Source: Clostridiales bacterium
GTDB lineage: Bacteria > Bacillota > Clostridia > Christensenellales > CAG-314
Assembly (NCBI GenBank): GCA_022508375.1
Contig: JAFLVJ010000001.1
Location: 1 to 64,000 of the forward strand
DNA length: 64,000 nucleotides
Reading direction: 5' to 3'
Shown here: positions 15,740 to 24,422 of the stretch, piece after piece
Numbering within the stretch: position 1 is the first letter of the stretch
How the letters are laid out: each line of letters begins with the position of its first letter
Position numbers and translations under genes: made by a program
The notes under the pieces: generated by a model
Told to the model about the DNA's origin: nothing
The model's database searches: none
Seen by the model: the letters and a program-made list of their open reading frames with translations, nothing else

Positions 15740-17398
15740 TCAATACAAACCGTTGATATTGCCATCCTCGTCAATAGTCATATTTACTGCATTTGGAGTC
15801 TTGGAAAGTCCGGGCATAAGCAACATGCTTCCTGCCAACGCCACCAAAAATCCCGCTCCGCCACGATATTCGACGTCGCGAATGGTTAACGTAAAGTCGC
15901 TTGGCGCGCCCAACAGCTTAGGATCGTCGCTGAAACTGTATTGCGTTTTGGCGATGACAACGGGCAGCTTACTGATATCCGTAACGCGCGACAGCGCTTC
16001 AAGACTTTGCAACGCCTTTTCACTGAAACTAACTTCCTTTGCACCATATATTTTAGTTGCCACCTTGACAATTTTTTGCTGAACGTCGTCAGAATCCTTA
16101 TAAGCAAAACGGAAACTACTGTTATCGCTTGCGCAAAGCTGTACAACACTAGTCGCCAGCTCCGTTGCGCCACTACCGCCCTTACCCCAAACATCGCACT
16201 CTATTGCATCAATGCCAAGCTTCGACACAGCGCGCTTAATACAGTCTATTTCGTTGTCAGTATCCGTTGTAAAACGGTTAATCGCAACGACGCATGGCAA
16301 ACGGTACACGTTTTTGATGTTTTTTACATGTCTCAACAAGTTACACATACCGCCTTTCAACGCGGATAAATCTTCCTGCGACAGGTTGTCTTTGCTTGCG
16401 CCACCGTGTAACTTGAGAGCACGGGCCGTGGCAACTACAACCACTGCGTTGGGCTTCAAACCAGATACGCGACACTTCACGTCCAAAAATTTCTCAGCAC
16501 CAAGATCCGCTCCGAATCCTGCTTCCGTAACAGTGTAGTCGGCATACGTCATGGAAAGTTTTGTTGCCTGTACACTGTTGCAACCGTGCGCAATATTTGC
16601 GAACGGTCCGCAATGAACAAATGCAGGCGTTTTTCCAATTGTTTGTACAAGGTTGGGTTTTAGCGCGTCTTTTAGCAAAATCGCCATTGCGTCGGACGCG
16701 TGCAAATCATTGGCAAACACTGGCGCGCCGTCGTAGGTGTATGCGACGAGGATATTGCCTAAGCGCTTTTTTAAATCGGTCAAGTCGCTAGCAAGGGATA
16801 ATATCGCCATTATCTCGCAAGCAGCGGTAATATTAAATTTTTCGTTGTGAGGGATTGTATCTTTGACGCCGTGATTGACTTCCACTCCGCGTAATGCACG
16901 ATCGTTGACGTCCAACGTCCTGTTAAAAACTATCTTGTCAGGATCGATATTCAGCGAATTGCCTTGGAAAATACTGTTATCAACAAGTGCACACAGCAAA
17001 TTGTTTGCAGCAGTTATCGCATGAAAGTCCCCCGTAAAGTGAAGATTGATATCCTCCATGGGAAGTATCTGCGACCATCCGCCTCCCGTTGCACCACCTT
17101 TTATGCCGAATACAGGTCCAAGCGAAGGCTCTCTTAACGCGAGCGCGGTTTTGTAACCAACAAGATTTAACGCATCGGCCAGACCAATTGAAACGGTAGT
17201 TTTTCCTTCTCCTGCCGCCGTAGGGTTGATTGCCGTAACCAATATCAGCTTTGCGTTAGGTTTTACGTCAGGTTTAGCAGATATCTTAGCTTTGTAATTT
17301 CCGTACAACTCCAGTTCGCTGTCACCTACTCCAATCTTGGCGGCAATTTGTGATATATGCTGCAATTTACATTTTCGCGCTATTTCAATATCCGTCAT
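15740..17398 (-). CDS. fhs: Formate-tetrahydrofolate ligase
   Basis: A 552-residue enzyme that makes 10-formyl-tetrahydrofolate from formate, ATP and THF, used in one-carbon metabolism and acetogenesis. The ATP loop TAINPTAAGEGKTTVSIGLAD, the stretch GIKGGATGGG and the motif EAGFGADLGAEKF are typical. The start is the ATG at 17398, with AAGGAG about 9 bp upstream; an earlier in-frame TTG touches that site and is unlikely. A promoter is visible at 17499-17527, giving a leader of about 90 nt with a small CCAAGT/ACTTGG hairpin (17425-17440). No Wood-Ljungdahl neighbours are present here. Confidence 0.97.
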   Translation of the reverse strand: MTDIEIARKCKLQHISQIAAKIGVGDSELELYGNYKAKISAKPDVKPNAKLILVTAINPTAAGEGKTTVSIGLADALNLVGYKTALALREPSLGPVFGIKGGATGGGWSQILPMEDINLHFTGDFHAITAANNLLCALVDNSIFQGNSLNIDPDKIVFNRTLDVNDRALRGVEVNHGVKDTIPHNEKFNITAACEIMAILSLASDLTDLKKRLGNILVAYTYDGAPVFANDLHASDAMAILLKDALKPNLVQTIGKTPAFVHCGPFANIAHGCNSVQATKLSMTYADYTVTEAGFGADLGAEKFLDVKCRVSGLKPNAVVVVATARALKLHGGASKDNLSQEDLSALKGGMCNLLRHVKNIKNVYRLPCVVAINRFTTDTDNEIDCIKRAVSKLGIDAIECDVWGKGGSGATELATSVVQLCASDNSSFRFAYKDSDDVQQKIVKVATKIYGAKEVSFSEKALQSLEALSRVTDISKLPVVIAKTQYSFSDDPKLLGAPSDFTLTIRDVEYRGGAGFLVALAGSMLLMPGLSKTPNAVNMTIDEDGNINGLY

Positions 17399-17498
17399 GG
17401 TAGTCAACTCCTTTTTTCATATTGCCAAGTCCAAACTTGGTTGAAGCAAATACAAGTCTTTCAGCGGTTAGTTACTATTATTCAGTGCAACCGTATAA

Positions 17499-17527
17499 AG
17501 TATATCAAACAACGGCGATATTGGCAA
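17499..17527 (-). promoter_or_regulatory. Promoter of fhs
   Basis: On the minus strand TTGCCA (17527-17522), 17 bp, TATACT (17504-17499). Both hexamers differ from consensus by one base. Confidence 0.7.
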
Positions 17528-17577
17528 TTGATTAGGTGCAGCAGTCACAAGATATTACCAATAGTAACTATACCACA

Positions 17578-18954
17578 TTACGCTTTCGACACTGATGTCG
17601 AACCGTTGCCAACCTGCACATACTTGTAGATAAGTTTGAGAAATTCGCTTTCACTTTGGTGCATGGACGCTGCAAAGTCATCGTAGGTTGTGGCCTCTAC
17701 AGGGATTTTCAATCCGTGCTTGATTACACAGACGTCGTTTCTTGCCTTTACGTTGCTCTCATAGGTCGAACCGGCGTTAAGCCACAGACATTTATCATCA
17801 GCTTCGCCCTCCTCGGGATACAAGTAAAAACCTATTGTCGCATCGAATCGATACATATATGCAAGTACTTGCAAGTAATCACTGTTCCCAATGTTGCCAA
17901 TTGGCCTGTATTTGGCGTCCGCAACAATGCGCGGACGGTCGTTTCTACTTAAAAAGTCGGGGTAAATTAAACCGTTGCGGATACCGCTACCGTCAGTAAA
18001 CAATCTTTGTGCGCCCTTGTTGACTTTGTTCATCGGGTGGTAAAATTCATCCTTGATTAGCGTGTTGATATACTCTTCCCAAAGCCATGCGCCATCAAAC
18101 AAGATTCCGTGCATTTGTTGGGAGCCAACGCCAATTTGATGTTTTTCGTGCTGCAAAATGAGCAAACACAACCGTTGAAGCATGCGGTACTCTCGGTAAT
18201 AGGCGTGTCGTAATGGGTTTTGCTTGTTTACCGTCACAATCCGTCGCATATCGGACGAGTTAAATCGAGGCGTGTGCGTAATTATGCTTTGCACTTCGTC
18301 TTTAACCTTGACAAGCAAATTGTATCCGTAGGGTTTCTTTTTGATGTACTCGACGGTATGTCGCACCAGCTCAGTCAAGTAGTTGTCATACGCGTATTCC
18401 CTTCGGCCGTATGCAATATTGCCCACAAAAGGAGTGTTTACCTTGATGTGTCGTGCAACGTCAATGGGCCCCTTGATGTTGGCGTCGTTGTATTCGTTGC
18501 GAATGTACGTCTTAAACATCCCCTTTCGTAACGCCAGATGCAGGTAATATGGAAAGAGAAAAACGTACAAATTTAGCAAACGGTTGTCACTGTTGGAATC
18601 CGTTTGCAAGTCCGCCACGTTAGGAAAGTTGAGTACTTTGCCCAGTAAATACTGAAGAAAGTAGTCATTACCGTCGTTACCAAAGCGTGAGCCAATGATA
18701 AGTCGTTCGTCACCACTGCCGATGTAACCCATTACGTTACCAGTGCGGTAACAATCGTTGACGCTTTGAAGTATCACTTGATCCTCTTCGAGGTCGTCGC
18801 TGCCCACTATTGCAGGAAAAATAAGTACGCCCTCTCGATCCAGTTGCTCGAGAGTTTTATCGGCTATTTTTGTTGTGACGTGACCAACTTGAACAAACGC
18901 ATTCTTGTCTATTTGAGAATTGTCACTTATTTTGAACACTGTCATCAAGGTCAC
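17578..18954 (-). CDS. mcrC: McrC, nuclease subunit of the McrBC type IV restriction system
   Basis: A 458-residue McrC-family protein. The N-terminal part binds McrB, and the C-terminal part carries a PD-(D/E)xK nuclease. WLWEEYINTLI supplies the upstream glutamate, IYPDFL the aspartate (about 330), and RIVADAKYRP the final D-x-K pair (about 346-351). With McrB it should cut DNA containing modified cytosine, such as phage or foreign methylated DNA. It starts 3 bp after the mcrB stop, so the two are cotranslated. It is longer than E. coli McrC (about 350) because of an expanded N-terminal region. Confidence 0.92.
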   Translation of the reverse strand: MTLMTVFKISDNSQIDKNAFVQVGHVTTKIADKTLEQLDREGVLIFPAIVGSDDLEEDQVILQSVNDCYRTGNVMGYIGSGDERLIIGSRFGNDGNDYFLQYLLGKVLNFPNVADLQTDSNSDNRLLNLYVFLFPYYLHLALRKGMFKTYIRNEYNDANIKGPIDVARHIKVNTPFVGNIAYGRREYAYDNYLTELVRHTVEYIKKKPYGYNLLVKVKDEVQSIITHTPRFNSSDMRRIVTVNKQNPLRHAYYREYRMLQRLCLLILQHEKHQIGVGSQQMHGILFDGAWLWEEYINTLIKDEFYHPMNKVNKGAQRLFTDGSGIRNGLIYPDFLSRNDRPRIVADAKYRPIGNIGNSDYLQVLAYMYRFDATIGFYLYPEEGEADDKCLWLNAGSTYESNVKARNDVCVIKHGLKIPVEATTYDDFAASMHQSESEFLKLIYKYVQVGNGSTSVSKA

Positions 18955-18957
18955 CTT

Positions 18958-21042
18958 CTAGGGATTTTGGTAACTTCTGTACGCTTTTTCAAACCTTTCA
19001 AGGATGTTCTTGTCATCGTATATACCTTGAACATAGTCTTGCAAAAGTGGCTTAAGGAAGTCAGACCAAAGTTCATCAAACGTTAAATGCTCCAACTTTA
19101 AGAAGTACGCAGGACCGATTTGATAGTTTTCGCCTAAATCCTCGATGTTGGCTATCTCTTTGTTCAATGCGCGCATAGCCACGATTGCCTTTTGTCTAAT
19201 GTCCACGGGAAGCGAGTCAAGCATCGCTACTCGTTCGTCAGGCGTTATTTCGATAAATCTGAACCTGCGACGCATAGCAAAGTCAAACGTCTCCACCGAC
19301 CTGTCGATATCATTCATTGTGCCGATGATATAAACATTGTCGGGAATGTAGAATTTTTTATTAGGATCACGGTGCAAGTTGGCATATTGCGTTGACACCG
19401 AACCTTTCTCACCCCTATAACCGGGGTCTATTGCAAAGAACAACTCACCGAAAATCTTAGATATTTCGCCACGGTTGATTTCGTCAATAATAAATACGTA
19501 CTTTTTAAGCTTTTCCGGTACGGCAGTTGACGTTACCGAGATATTTTTTTCCTTGATTCTCTTGTAGATAGCAAAGTCGTACGAATGGGCTTGCGAATAA
19601 AAGTTCTTCCCAAAGAAGTTTTTTACATCTTTGATTTTTTCAAAAGTTTCGTCGGATTCCAACATACGCACTATGTCATCAAGGCTTATGCTAAGATTTT
19701 TGACAATACTGTTGCTTGGCATAGACAAATAAACATGCTTGTCGTCCACACCGGTAATAGTAAATTGTGTTCCATTAACGGTTTGAAAAAGATCCACGCC
19801 AAAATTTATACCTTCAAAGAAATCATTAACAATCTCCCTTGCGGACTGCTCTTTTTGTAATACACGAACGTCCTTTTGTGAGTTTTCATAATTATCTCTT
19901 GCGCGATCGACAAATCTCTTGAATATGCCGTCCTGCAACTCGAAGCCAAGAGAATTGTCGTCATTGGACGTAGGACGTAAACCCTCTACAAAGTCGGTAT
20001 AGTCGTAGCTTGGGTGAAACTGCACAAACTCCACCTGTTGCAATTGATCGGCGGTAAATCTCGAGTCATCTAAACGGTCACACTTGCCTTCGCTGATAAT
20101 ATCGGCGGCTATTTGCTTGGCAAGAAAAGTCTTACCCGTACCGGGAGCCCCCCTAAGAATCATATTCTTAGAATTGAGCAACACGGGCGAATAGCGATTT
20201 AGATACGTAATATTATGATTTGTTGTAGAAGTCGGCGCCGTGGCAACACTTGTAGCGCTTGCGCTGTCAACTTCCTTGCAGTATTTAAGTACAAATCTGT
20301 CACCACTATTTCCAAAACGCCTCAGACATTCCTGCACAAATAAGATATCGGAAAAAATGTACCATGAATAGATTACGAATTGCTTGCCATTTGAGCATTT
20401 ATACACCAGATACTCGCGACGGTTCGGATAATCTTTATTAAAATCCGCCTCACTGTAGTAAATACCGGTATAAATCTTGCCATTTGGTGAATGTTGAGAA
20501 ACAGGAAAGCTACTTTTGTCAGTAGGGGAAAGAGTCTCGAGTTGATTTTCAAATACCTGACATGTAAGGCGTGGCAAAGACATATTATTAGCTTCTTGAT
20601 ACATACCGCTTGGCCGTCTAATATTACCGGACGCGTCCTGATAGTACACTTCCAATGCCTCAAAAGTTACTTCGGACGACTTTGCAAGTTGGTCAGGATC
20701 AAAGTCGGGGTCTGTTGATAATACAGCACTATCAGTTATTGTCATTACGAAAGATGTTTTTATGTTGATAAAATACCCGTCGTCCTTCAATAGCTTGTTG
20801 AGCCTGTTCTTCGCGCTCACAGCGTTATACATGCCGACAGTAACTGGTCCACCGTGCACGAGACTATCGGCTACCGCTATCACGTATTTAGGAGGATATG
20901 TTTTGCCGTCAGGCGCAACAAGCTCATAAGTTCTGCTCTGCCGTCCGGGAGGAACCCCATTGCTGTCTATATATTTTAATGCCTGTAGCACGTCTGCTTT
21001 TTTAACATCAGGTAAAAGTCTGCTAACTCTTTGTAGTGCCAT
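18958..21042 (-). CDS. mcrB: McrB-like AAA+ GTPase with unusual N-terminal reader domains
   Basis: A 694-residue motor subunit. The AAA+ part (about 290-650) has Walker A GAPGTGKTFLAKQ, Walker B YVFIIDEINRGEISKIFGE and the McrB signature TMNDIDRSVETFDFAMRRRF. The first 280 residues differ from E. coli McrB. Residues about 15-95 (DVLQALKYIDSNGVPPGRQ ... KTYPPKYVIAVAD) resemble the N-terminal head of ScoMcrA-like type IV enzymes, and a second uncharacterised domain follows. These probably read the DNA modification. GGAGGC precedes the ATG. No methyltransferase gene lies nearby, as expected for type IV. Its promoter overlaps a tandem 11-bp repeat. Confidence 0.9.
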   Translation of the reverse strand: MALQRVSRLLPDVKKADVLQALKYIDSNGVPPGRQSRTYELVAPDGKTYPPKYVIAVADSLVHGGPVTVGMYNAVSAKNRLNKLLKDDGYFINIKTSFVMTITDSAVLSTDPDFDPDQLAKSSEVTFEALEVYYQDASGNIRRPSGMYQEANNMSLPRLTCQVFENQLETLSPTDKSSFPVSQHSPNGKIYTGIYYSEADFNKDYPNRREYLVYKCSNGKQFVIYSWYIFSDILFVQECLRRFGNSGDRFVLKYCKEVDSASATSVATAPTSTTNHNITYLNRYSPVLLNSKNMILRGAPGTGKTFLAKQIAADIISEGKCDRLDDSRFTADQLQQVEFVQFHPSYDYTDFVEGLRPTSNDDNSLGFELQDGIFKRFVDRARDNYENSQKDVRVLQKEQSAREIVNDFFEGINFGVDLFQTVNGTQFTITGVDDKHVYLSMPSNSIVKNLSISLDDIVRMLESDETFEKIKDVKNFFGKNFYSQAHSYDFAIYKRIKEKNISVTSTAVPEKLKKYVFIIDEINRGEISKIFGELFFAIDPGYRGEKGSVSTQYANLHRDPNKKFYIPDNVYIIGTMNDIDRSVETFDFAMRRRFRFIEITPDERVAMLDSLPVDIRQKAIVAMRALNKEIANIEDLGENYQIGPAYFLKLEHLTFDELWSDFLKPLLQDYVQGIYDDKNILERFEKAYRSYQNP

Positions 21043-21076
21043 TGTATTGCCTCCGATGTAAAATAATGTCGAAACG

Positions 21077-21105
21077 ATTTTACCACAAAATCAATACAAA
21101 ATCAA
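21077..21105 (-). promoter_or_regulatory. Promoter of mcrBC with overlapping tandem repeat
   Basis: On the minus strand TTGATT (21105-21100), 17 bp, TAAAAT (21082-21077). Two adjacent copies of ACAAAATCAAT (plus-strand reading, 21085-21106) cover the spacer and -35, as an operator might. Confidence 0.6.
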
Positions 21106-21182
21106 TAGGATGCAAACACCATTAGAAAACCTTTTTCTATATTGAAACAGTAACAAAAACATTCAAATTTGATGATTTTCGA

Positions 21183-21202
21183 TATTATGTGTGAAATAGT
21201 AT
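21183..21202 (+). repeat. Dispersed 20-bp motif, copy C
   Basis: Copy of TATTATGTSTRAAATAGTAT with GT then GA at the variable positions, identical to copy D over the 20 bp. It lies in the 330-bp gap between the divergent mcrB and MATE genes. The rest of that gap holds the two promoters and nothing else I can see. Confidence 0.7.
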
Positions 21203-21296
21203 GTTGGATTTTATCATTTATAATAATAGATAATTGAACTTTCGAGTGACCAGTACAAAATATATAAAAAAAGCATAATATGACCGTGTTGTTTGC

Positions 21297-21325
21297 TTGC
21301 CACACTAAATACTAAGTGATATAAT
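21297..21325 (+). promoter_or_regulatory. Promoter of the MATE gene
   Basis: TTGCCA (21297-21302), 17 bp, TATAAT (21320-21325), about 40 bp before the start codon. Confidence 0.78.
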
Positions 21326-21372
21326 TTGTCAAGTTCGGTGCAAGCTAAGCTCCGAGTGGCTAAGGTGCAAAA

Positions 21373-22842
21373 ATGAGTAGAAGTTTAGCAATAGACATGA
21401 CATCCAACAAAGGGATGGTTAAAAACTTAATAAAATTTGTTGCTCCGTTGATGCTTTCGGGAATATTACAGCTACTGTTTACCGCAAGCGATCTTATAGT
21501 ATGTCGTTACTTCGGCTCAGAGCACTCGGTAGGCGCAATTCAATCCACAAACGCGCTAATTAACCTAATCGTAAACCTATTCATGGGCTTATCTATCGGC
21601 GCCAATATTCTTATGTCACGACGCTACGGCGCAGGAGACAAGGATGGCGCTCAACGCGTCGCCTACACCGCTATTATACTGTCCGTTGTGCTGGGCGTAA
21701 CCATTGGTATATTCGGTTCAATTTGCTCGCGCTACTTTCTTCAATGGATGGGAACAAATCCCGAACTTATCGATTTGTCAACACAGTACCTGGCAATCTA
21801 CTTTATAGGTGTGCCTTTTAATATGATTTACAATTACTGTGCAGCGTTACTGCGTGCGGTGGGCGACACACAAAGACCGTTTTATTTCCTGACAGGCTCA
21901 GGCGTGTTCAATGTATTGCTGAACCTTTTGCTCGTTATCGCATGCAAAATGGACGTCGCGGGCGTTGCTACCGCTACTGCTGCTTCTCAAGCGGTTGCGG
22001 CAACGGCAGTGTTTTTGTATATCTACTTCAAAAAGGGCAATTTCTTCACATTCAAGTTTAAGCAAATGCGTTTTTACAAAAAGGAAGCGTTGGAAATCAT
22101 CCGTCTCGGACTGCCTGCCGGAATACAGGGTTCGCTGTTTAGCATATCTAACGTCATGATACAAACAAGCGTAAACCAACTCAGCATAGAACATGGCGCC
22201 GCGCTTGTGGACGGCAACGGTGCTTCAAGTTCACTGGAAGGCTTTGTTTATACCGCAATGAATTCCTGCGCGCAAGGTGTTGTTACTTTCGGTTCGGCAA
22301 ACTACGGCGCAAAAAACAAACAAAACATCAAACGCGTAATTTTTCGCGTAATCATGCTGGTAATGATTTGCTGGTTTGTGCCGAGCGTGTTTATACTTGC
22401 TTTTCACCGAGGGTTGCTTGGTATTTACGTAAGCACCGAGGAGGCAATCAACTTCGGTGCCGACCGTATATTCTACACCGTTGGATTATACTTTTTGTGT
22501 GGGCTTATGGAAATATTTGCCTACTCACTACGCGCAATAGGCTATTCGGTGTTGCCGACTGTAATTTCGACGCTAGGCGCTTGCGGATTTCGATTGCTAT
22601 GGATATTCGTCATATTCCCTATCAATTTTTTCCACAACTTGACTTGGCTAGCGATAAGCTATCCGATAAGTTGGACGTTGACGGCTCTCACCCATGCGAT
22701 ATTCTTCGCGGTGCTGTTTAAACGGTTGAAATTTGACCCAAACACATCTGCAAACAGCGATGAAAACGACAATCCCAACCAATCGGAAGTAACCGCAACC
22801 AAACAATCAAGCGAACCGGACAGTGCTGTTGTGCAAACATAG
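21373..22842 (+). CDS. MATE-family multidrug efflux transporter
   Basis: A 489-residue integral membrane protein of the MATE family (Na+ or H+ antiport of cationic drugs). It shows the family's N-terminal FVAPLMLSGILQLLFTASDLIVC and two six-helix halves. GLPAGIQGSLFSISNVMIQ opens the second half, and ANYGAKNKQNIKRVI is the usual NxGAxN-type loop. The last 35 residues are a hydrophilic Asn/Asp/Ser-rich tail that is unusual but probably neutral. The substrate cannot be predicted. It has its own promoter and a strong terminator, and it is divergent from the McrBC operon. Confidence 0.92.
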   Translation: MSRSLAIDMTSNKGMVKNLIKFVAPLMLSGILQLLFTASDLIVCRYFGSEHSVGAIQSTNALINLIVNLFMGLSIGANILMSRRYGAGDKDGAQRVAYTAIILSVVLGVTIGIFGSICSRYFLQWMGTNPELIDLSTQYLAIYFIGVPFNMIYNYCAALLRAVGDTQRPFYFLTGSGVFNVLLNLLLVIACKMDVAGVATATAASQAVAATAVFLYIYFKKGNFFTFKFKQMRFYKKEALEIIRLGLPAGIQGSLFSISNVMIQTSVNQLSIEHGAALVDGNGASSSLEGFVYTAMNSCAQGVVTFGSANYGAKNKQNIKRVIFRVIMLVMICWFVPSVFILAFHRGLLGIYVSTEEAINFGADRIFYTVGLYFLCGLMEIFAYSLRAIGYSVLPTVISTLGACGFRLLWIFVIFPINFFHNLTWLAISYPISWTLTALTHAIFFAVLFKRLKFDPNTSANSDENDNPNQSEVTATKQSSEPDSAVVQT

Positions 22843-22853
22843 GATAAGCAAAT

Positions 22854-22881
22854 AAAAAACCGCCCTAGAGGCGGTTTTTTC
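22854..22881. terminator. Bidirectional terminator after the MATE gene
   Basis: AAACCGCC and GGCGGTTT pair across a 5-nt loop and are followed by T on the plus strand and by an A-run counterpart for the convergent gene. Confidence 0.88.
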
Positions 22882-22900
22882 GATTGATTGAATTATGTTA

Positions 22901-23368
22901 CTAGTTATTTGCCGCGGCGATAAGTTCCTTGAGCCATAAAATTTCCTTGGGAGAAACCACACCATCGATTGCGCACAGAGCGATACAAAGCATAATCACA
23001 TTCTCTTTGTCATTGTCGTTCCACACCGACAGATATTTTTCCGCAACAATTTTCGCGGAATCTTTGTAGTCGTTCTTATCTTGCAAGATTTCAGCGGCGA
23101 GTTTCTTACTCTCCTCAATGTCTGCCTTAGTACCAAGCGAAATCTTGAGTCCGGCGTAAAGAATCAAAAGCTCTTCATCGCTGATCCTGTCATCCGCAAG
23201 TATTGCTGCACACGTCAAAACACCAAGCGCATACGTTGCTTCCTCGAAATCCTCAGCACTTTTTACAAACGAAGACATCGATTGCATCGTGTACTTACTA
23301 AATGCAAGAGATCTTTCTTCCGGCGAGAGATTGTTGTAATCTTCAATAAATTGTTCTATGCTTTTCAT
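22901..23368 (-). CDS. TerB-like helical protein
   Basis: A 155-residue acidic cytosolic protein. The start at 23368 follows GGAGG; a longer frame to 23422 lacks a ribosome binding site. Two similar helical segments, ILADDRISDEELLILYAG (about 74-91) and LCAIDGVVSPKEILWLKEL (about 132-150), each carry the acidic D-x-x-[IV]-x-x-x-E pattern of TerB/TerB-like domains, which often sense metal or stress. No other tellurite genes are nearby. The function is unknown. It ends at the terminator shared with the MATE gene and follows the nuclease-like gene by 84 bp, so it may share its transcript. Confidence 0.6.
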   Translation of the reverse strand: MKSIEQFIEDYNNLSPEERSLAFSKYTMQSMSSFVKSAEDFEEATYALGVLTCAAILADDRISDEELLILYAGLKISLGTKADIEESKKLAAEILQDKNDYKDSAKIVAEKYLSVWNDNDKENVIMLCIALCAIDGVVSPKEILWLKELIAAANN

Positions 23369-23452
23369 ATTTATCCTCCGTATTTTTTTTATAATTTTAC
23401 ATTCAAATGACCTAAAAAGCAAGTCCTTTTATTATCAAGATTTATCTTCGCT

Positions 23453-24268
23453 TTAAATTAGCGCCTTCCAAATTTGCTCAAGAGAAGGTTCTTCACCATG
23501 TGCTACCCACATTACACTGTTTGCGCCAAGCGCGTTGTTTGTGGTTTCCACCGTGTAGCGAATATTTACTTCCCTACCTACGCCCGTATCATAAACTAAC
23601 AGCTTTGCAGGGGTGATAAGCTTTTGTGGTGGGGCGTAACTTGTACCAAACAACTTGTTGACTATGTTGACATACTCACAGTACTGCTGCAATATCGTAT
23701 CGGACTGAGTAACTATTGCCTCAGTATAGTCGTTTACTTGGTCTATAACTTCAATCTTTTGCCCAACCGCGCTTCTCACACGCGGATCCTTGTAAACCTT
23801 ACCCTCGACAAATATTATCTCCGACGTTTGATTGTTTAGCAATAGCAAATCGCATTTTTGATTTTTCTTTTTTACTTTGCCAAGCCCTATTTCGATATCG
23901 AGAACAACAACCTGCGAGCTGCGGTCGCTAGCAAAGCTTTGCCTGTAAAGAGCGTTCAATTTTTTGCGCTCCGCCGAACCGCCGTTAACCTCAGCATATT
24001 TATTCTCCACCTGTTTCTTTGCTTTATCATAAGGCGAAAGCCCATCAGTGTTATCGCTAAACTTTTCCCACTCGGGATCGCGAAAAAACGTCCCTGCGTA
24101 GCTGTACAAGCACCCGCCCAAATAGTAAAAATCAATCCGTTCGTTGCGTACGGCAGGAAATACCTCGCCCTTCAACACGTCCGCTTTGAGCAACGCGAAT
24201 GTATGCGCATTATGAGCGCTTTCCAATCTTTCAATCTTTGAATCGCTAAAACTTCTTATAAACGACAT
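23453..24268 (-). CDS. Uncharacterised protein with PD-(D/E)xK-like motif
   Basis: I do not recognise this 271-residue soluble protein. The middle has KKNQKCDLLLLN (Asp at about 139), a strand-turn-strand, then IIFVEGKVYKD (Glu and Lys at about 155-157). This matches the D...(D/E)-x-K core of PD-(D/E)xK nucleases and is followed by a helix RVRSAVGQKIEVIDQVNDY. The flanks are mixed alpha/beta without signal or membrane segments. Its position about 2.4 kb beyond mcrB, with only a MATE and a TerB-like gene between, suggests an accessory or defence role, but that is inference. It could also be a non-catalytic member of the fold. Confidence 0.5.
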   Translation of the reverse strand: MSFIRSFSDSKIERLESAHNAHTFALLKADVLKGEVFPAVRNERIDFYYLGGCLYSYAGTFFRDPEWEKFSDNTDGLSPYDKAKKQVENKYAEVNGGSAERKKLNALYRQSFASDRSSQVVVLDIEIGLGKVKKKNQKCDLLLLNNQTSEIIFVEGKVYKDPRVRSAVGQKIEVIDQVNDYTEAIVTQSDTILQQYCEYVNIVNKLFGTSYAPPQKLITPAKLLVYDTGVGREVNIRYTVETTNNALGANSVMWVAHGEEPSLEQIWKALI

Positions 24269-24315
24269 ATCCGTAACCCTTTAGAAATATTATAACATAA
24301 ACTGACAAATTTTTC

Positions 24316-24349
24316 AATAAAAAGGAACCCTGCTTTAGTTCAAGGTTCC
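24316..24349 (-). terminator. Probable terminator after the alpha/beta hydrolase gene
   Basis: On the minus strand GGAACC and GGTTCC enclose a 14-nt loop and are followed by TTTTTATTG. Confidence 0.5.
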
Positions 24350-24422
24350 AATTTAAGGGATATTTTATTTAAAGGATTTTTATTGCTATTTCATAAAATC
24401 CATCAAACGAAATGCGACGAAG

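Noticed and set aside
17399-17407. Upstream TTG start for fhs
   Set aside because: The TTG directly touches the AAGGAG ribosome binding site; the ATG at 17398 has proper spacing.
17578-24268. Prophage, integrative element or CRISPR array in the accessory region
   Set aside because: There is no integrase, phage structural gene, spacer-repeat array or attachment-site duplication; the region has only McrBC, a MATE exporter and orphan genes.
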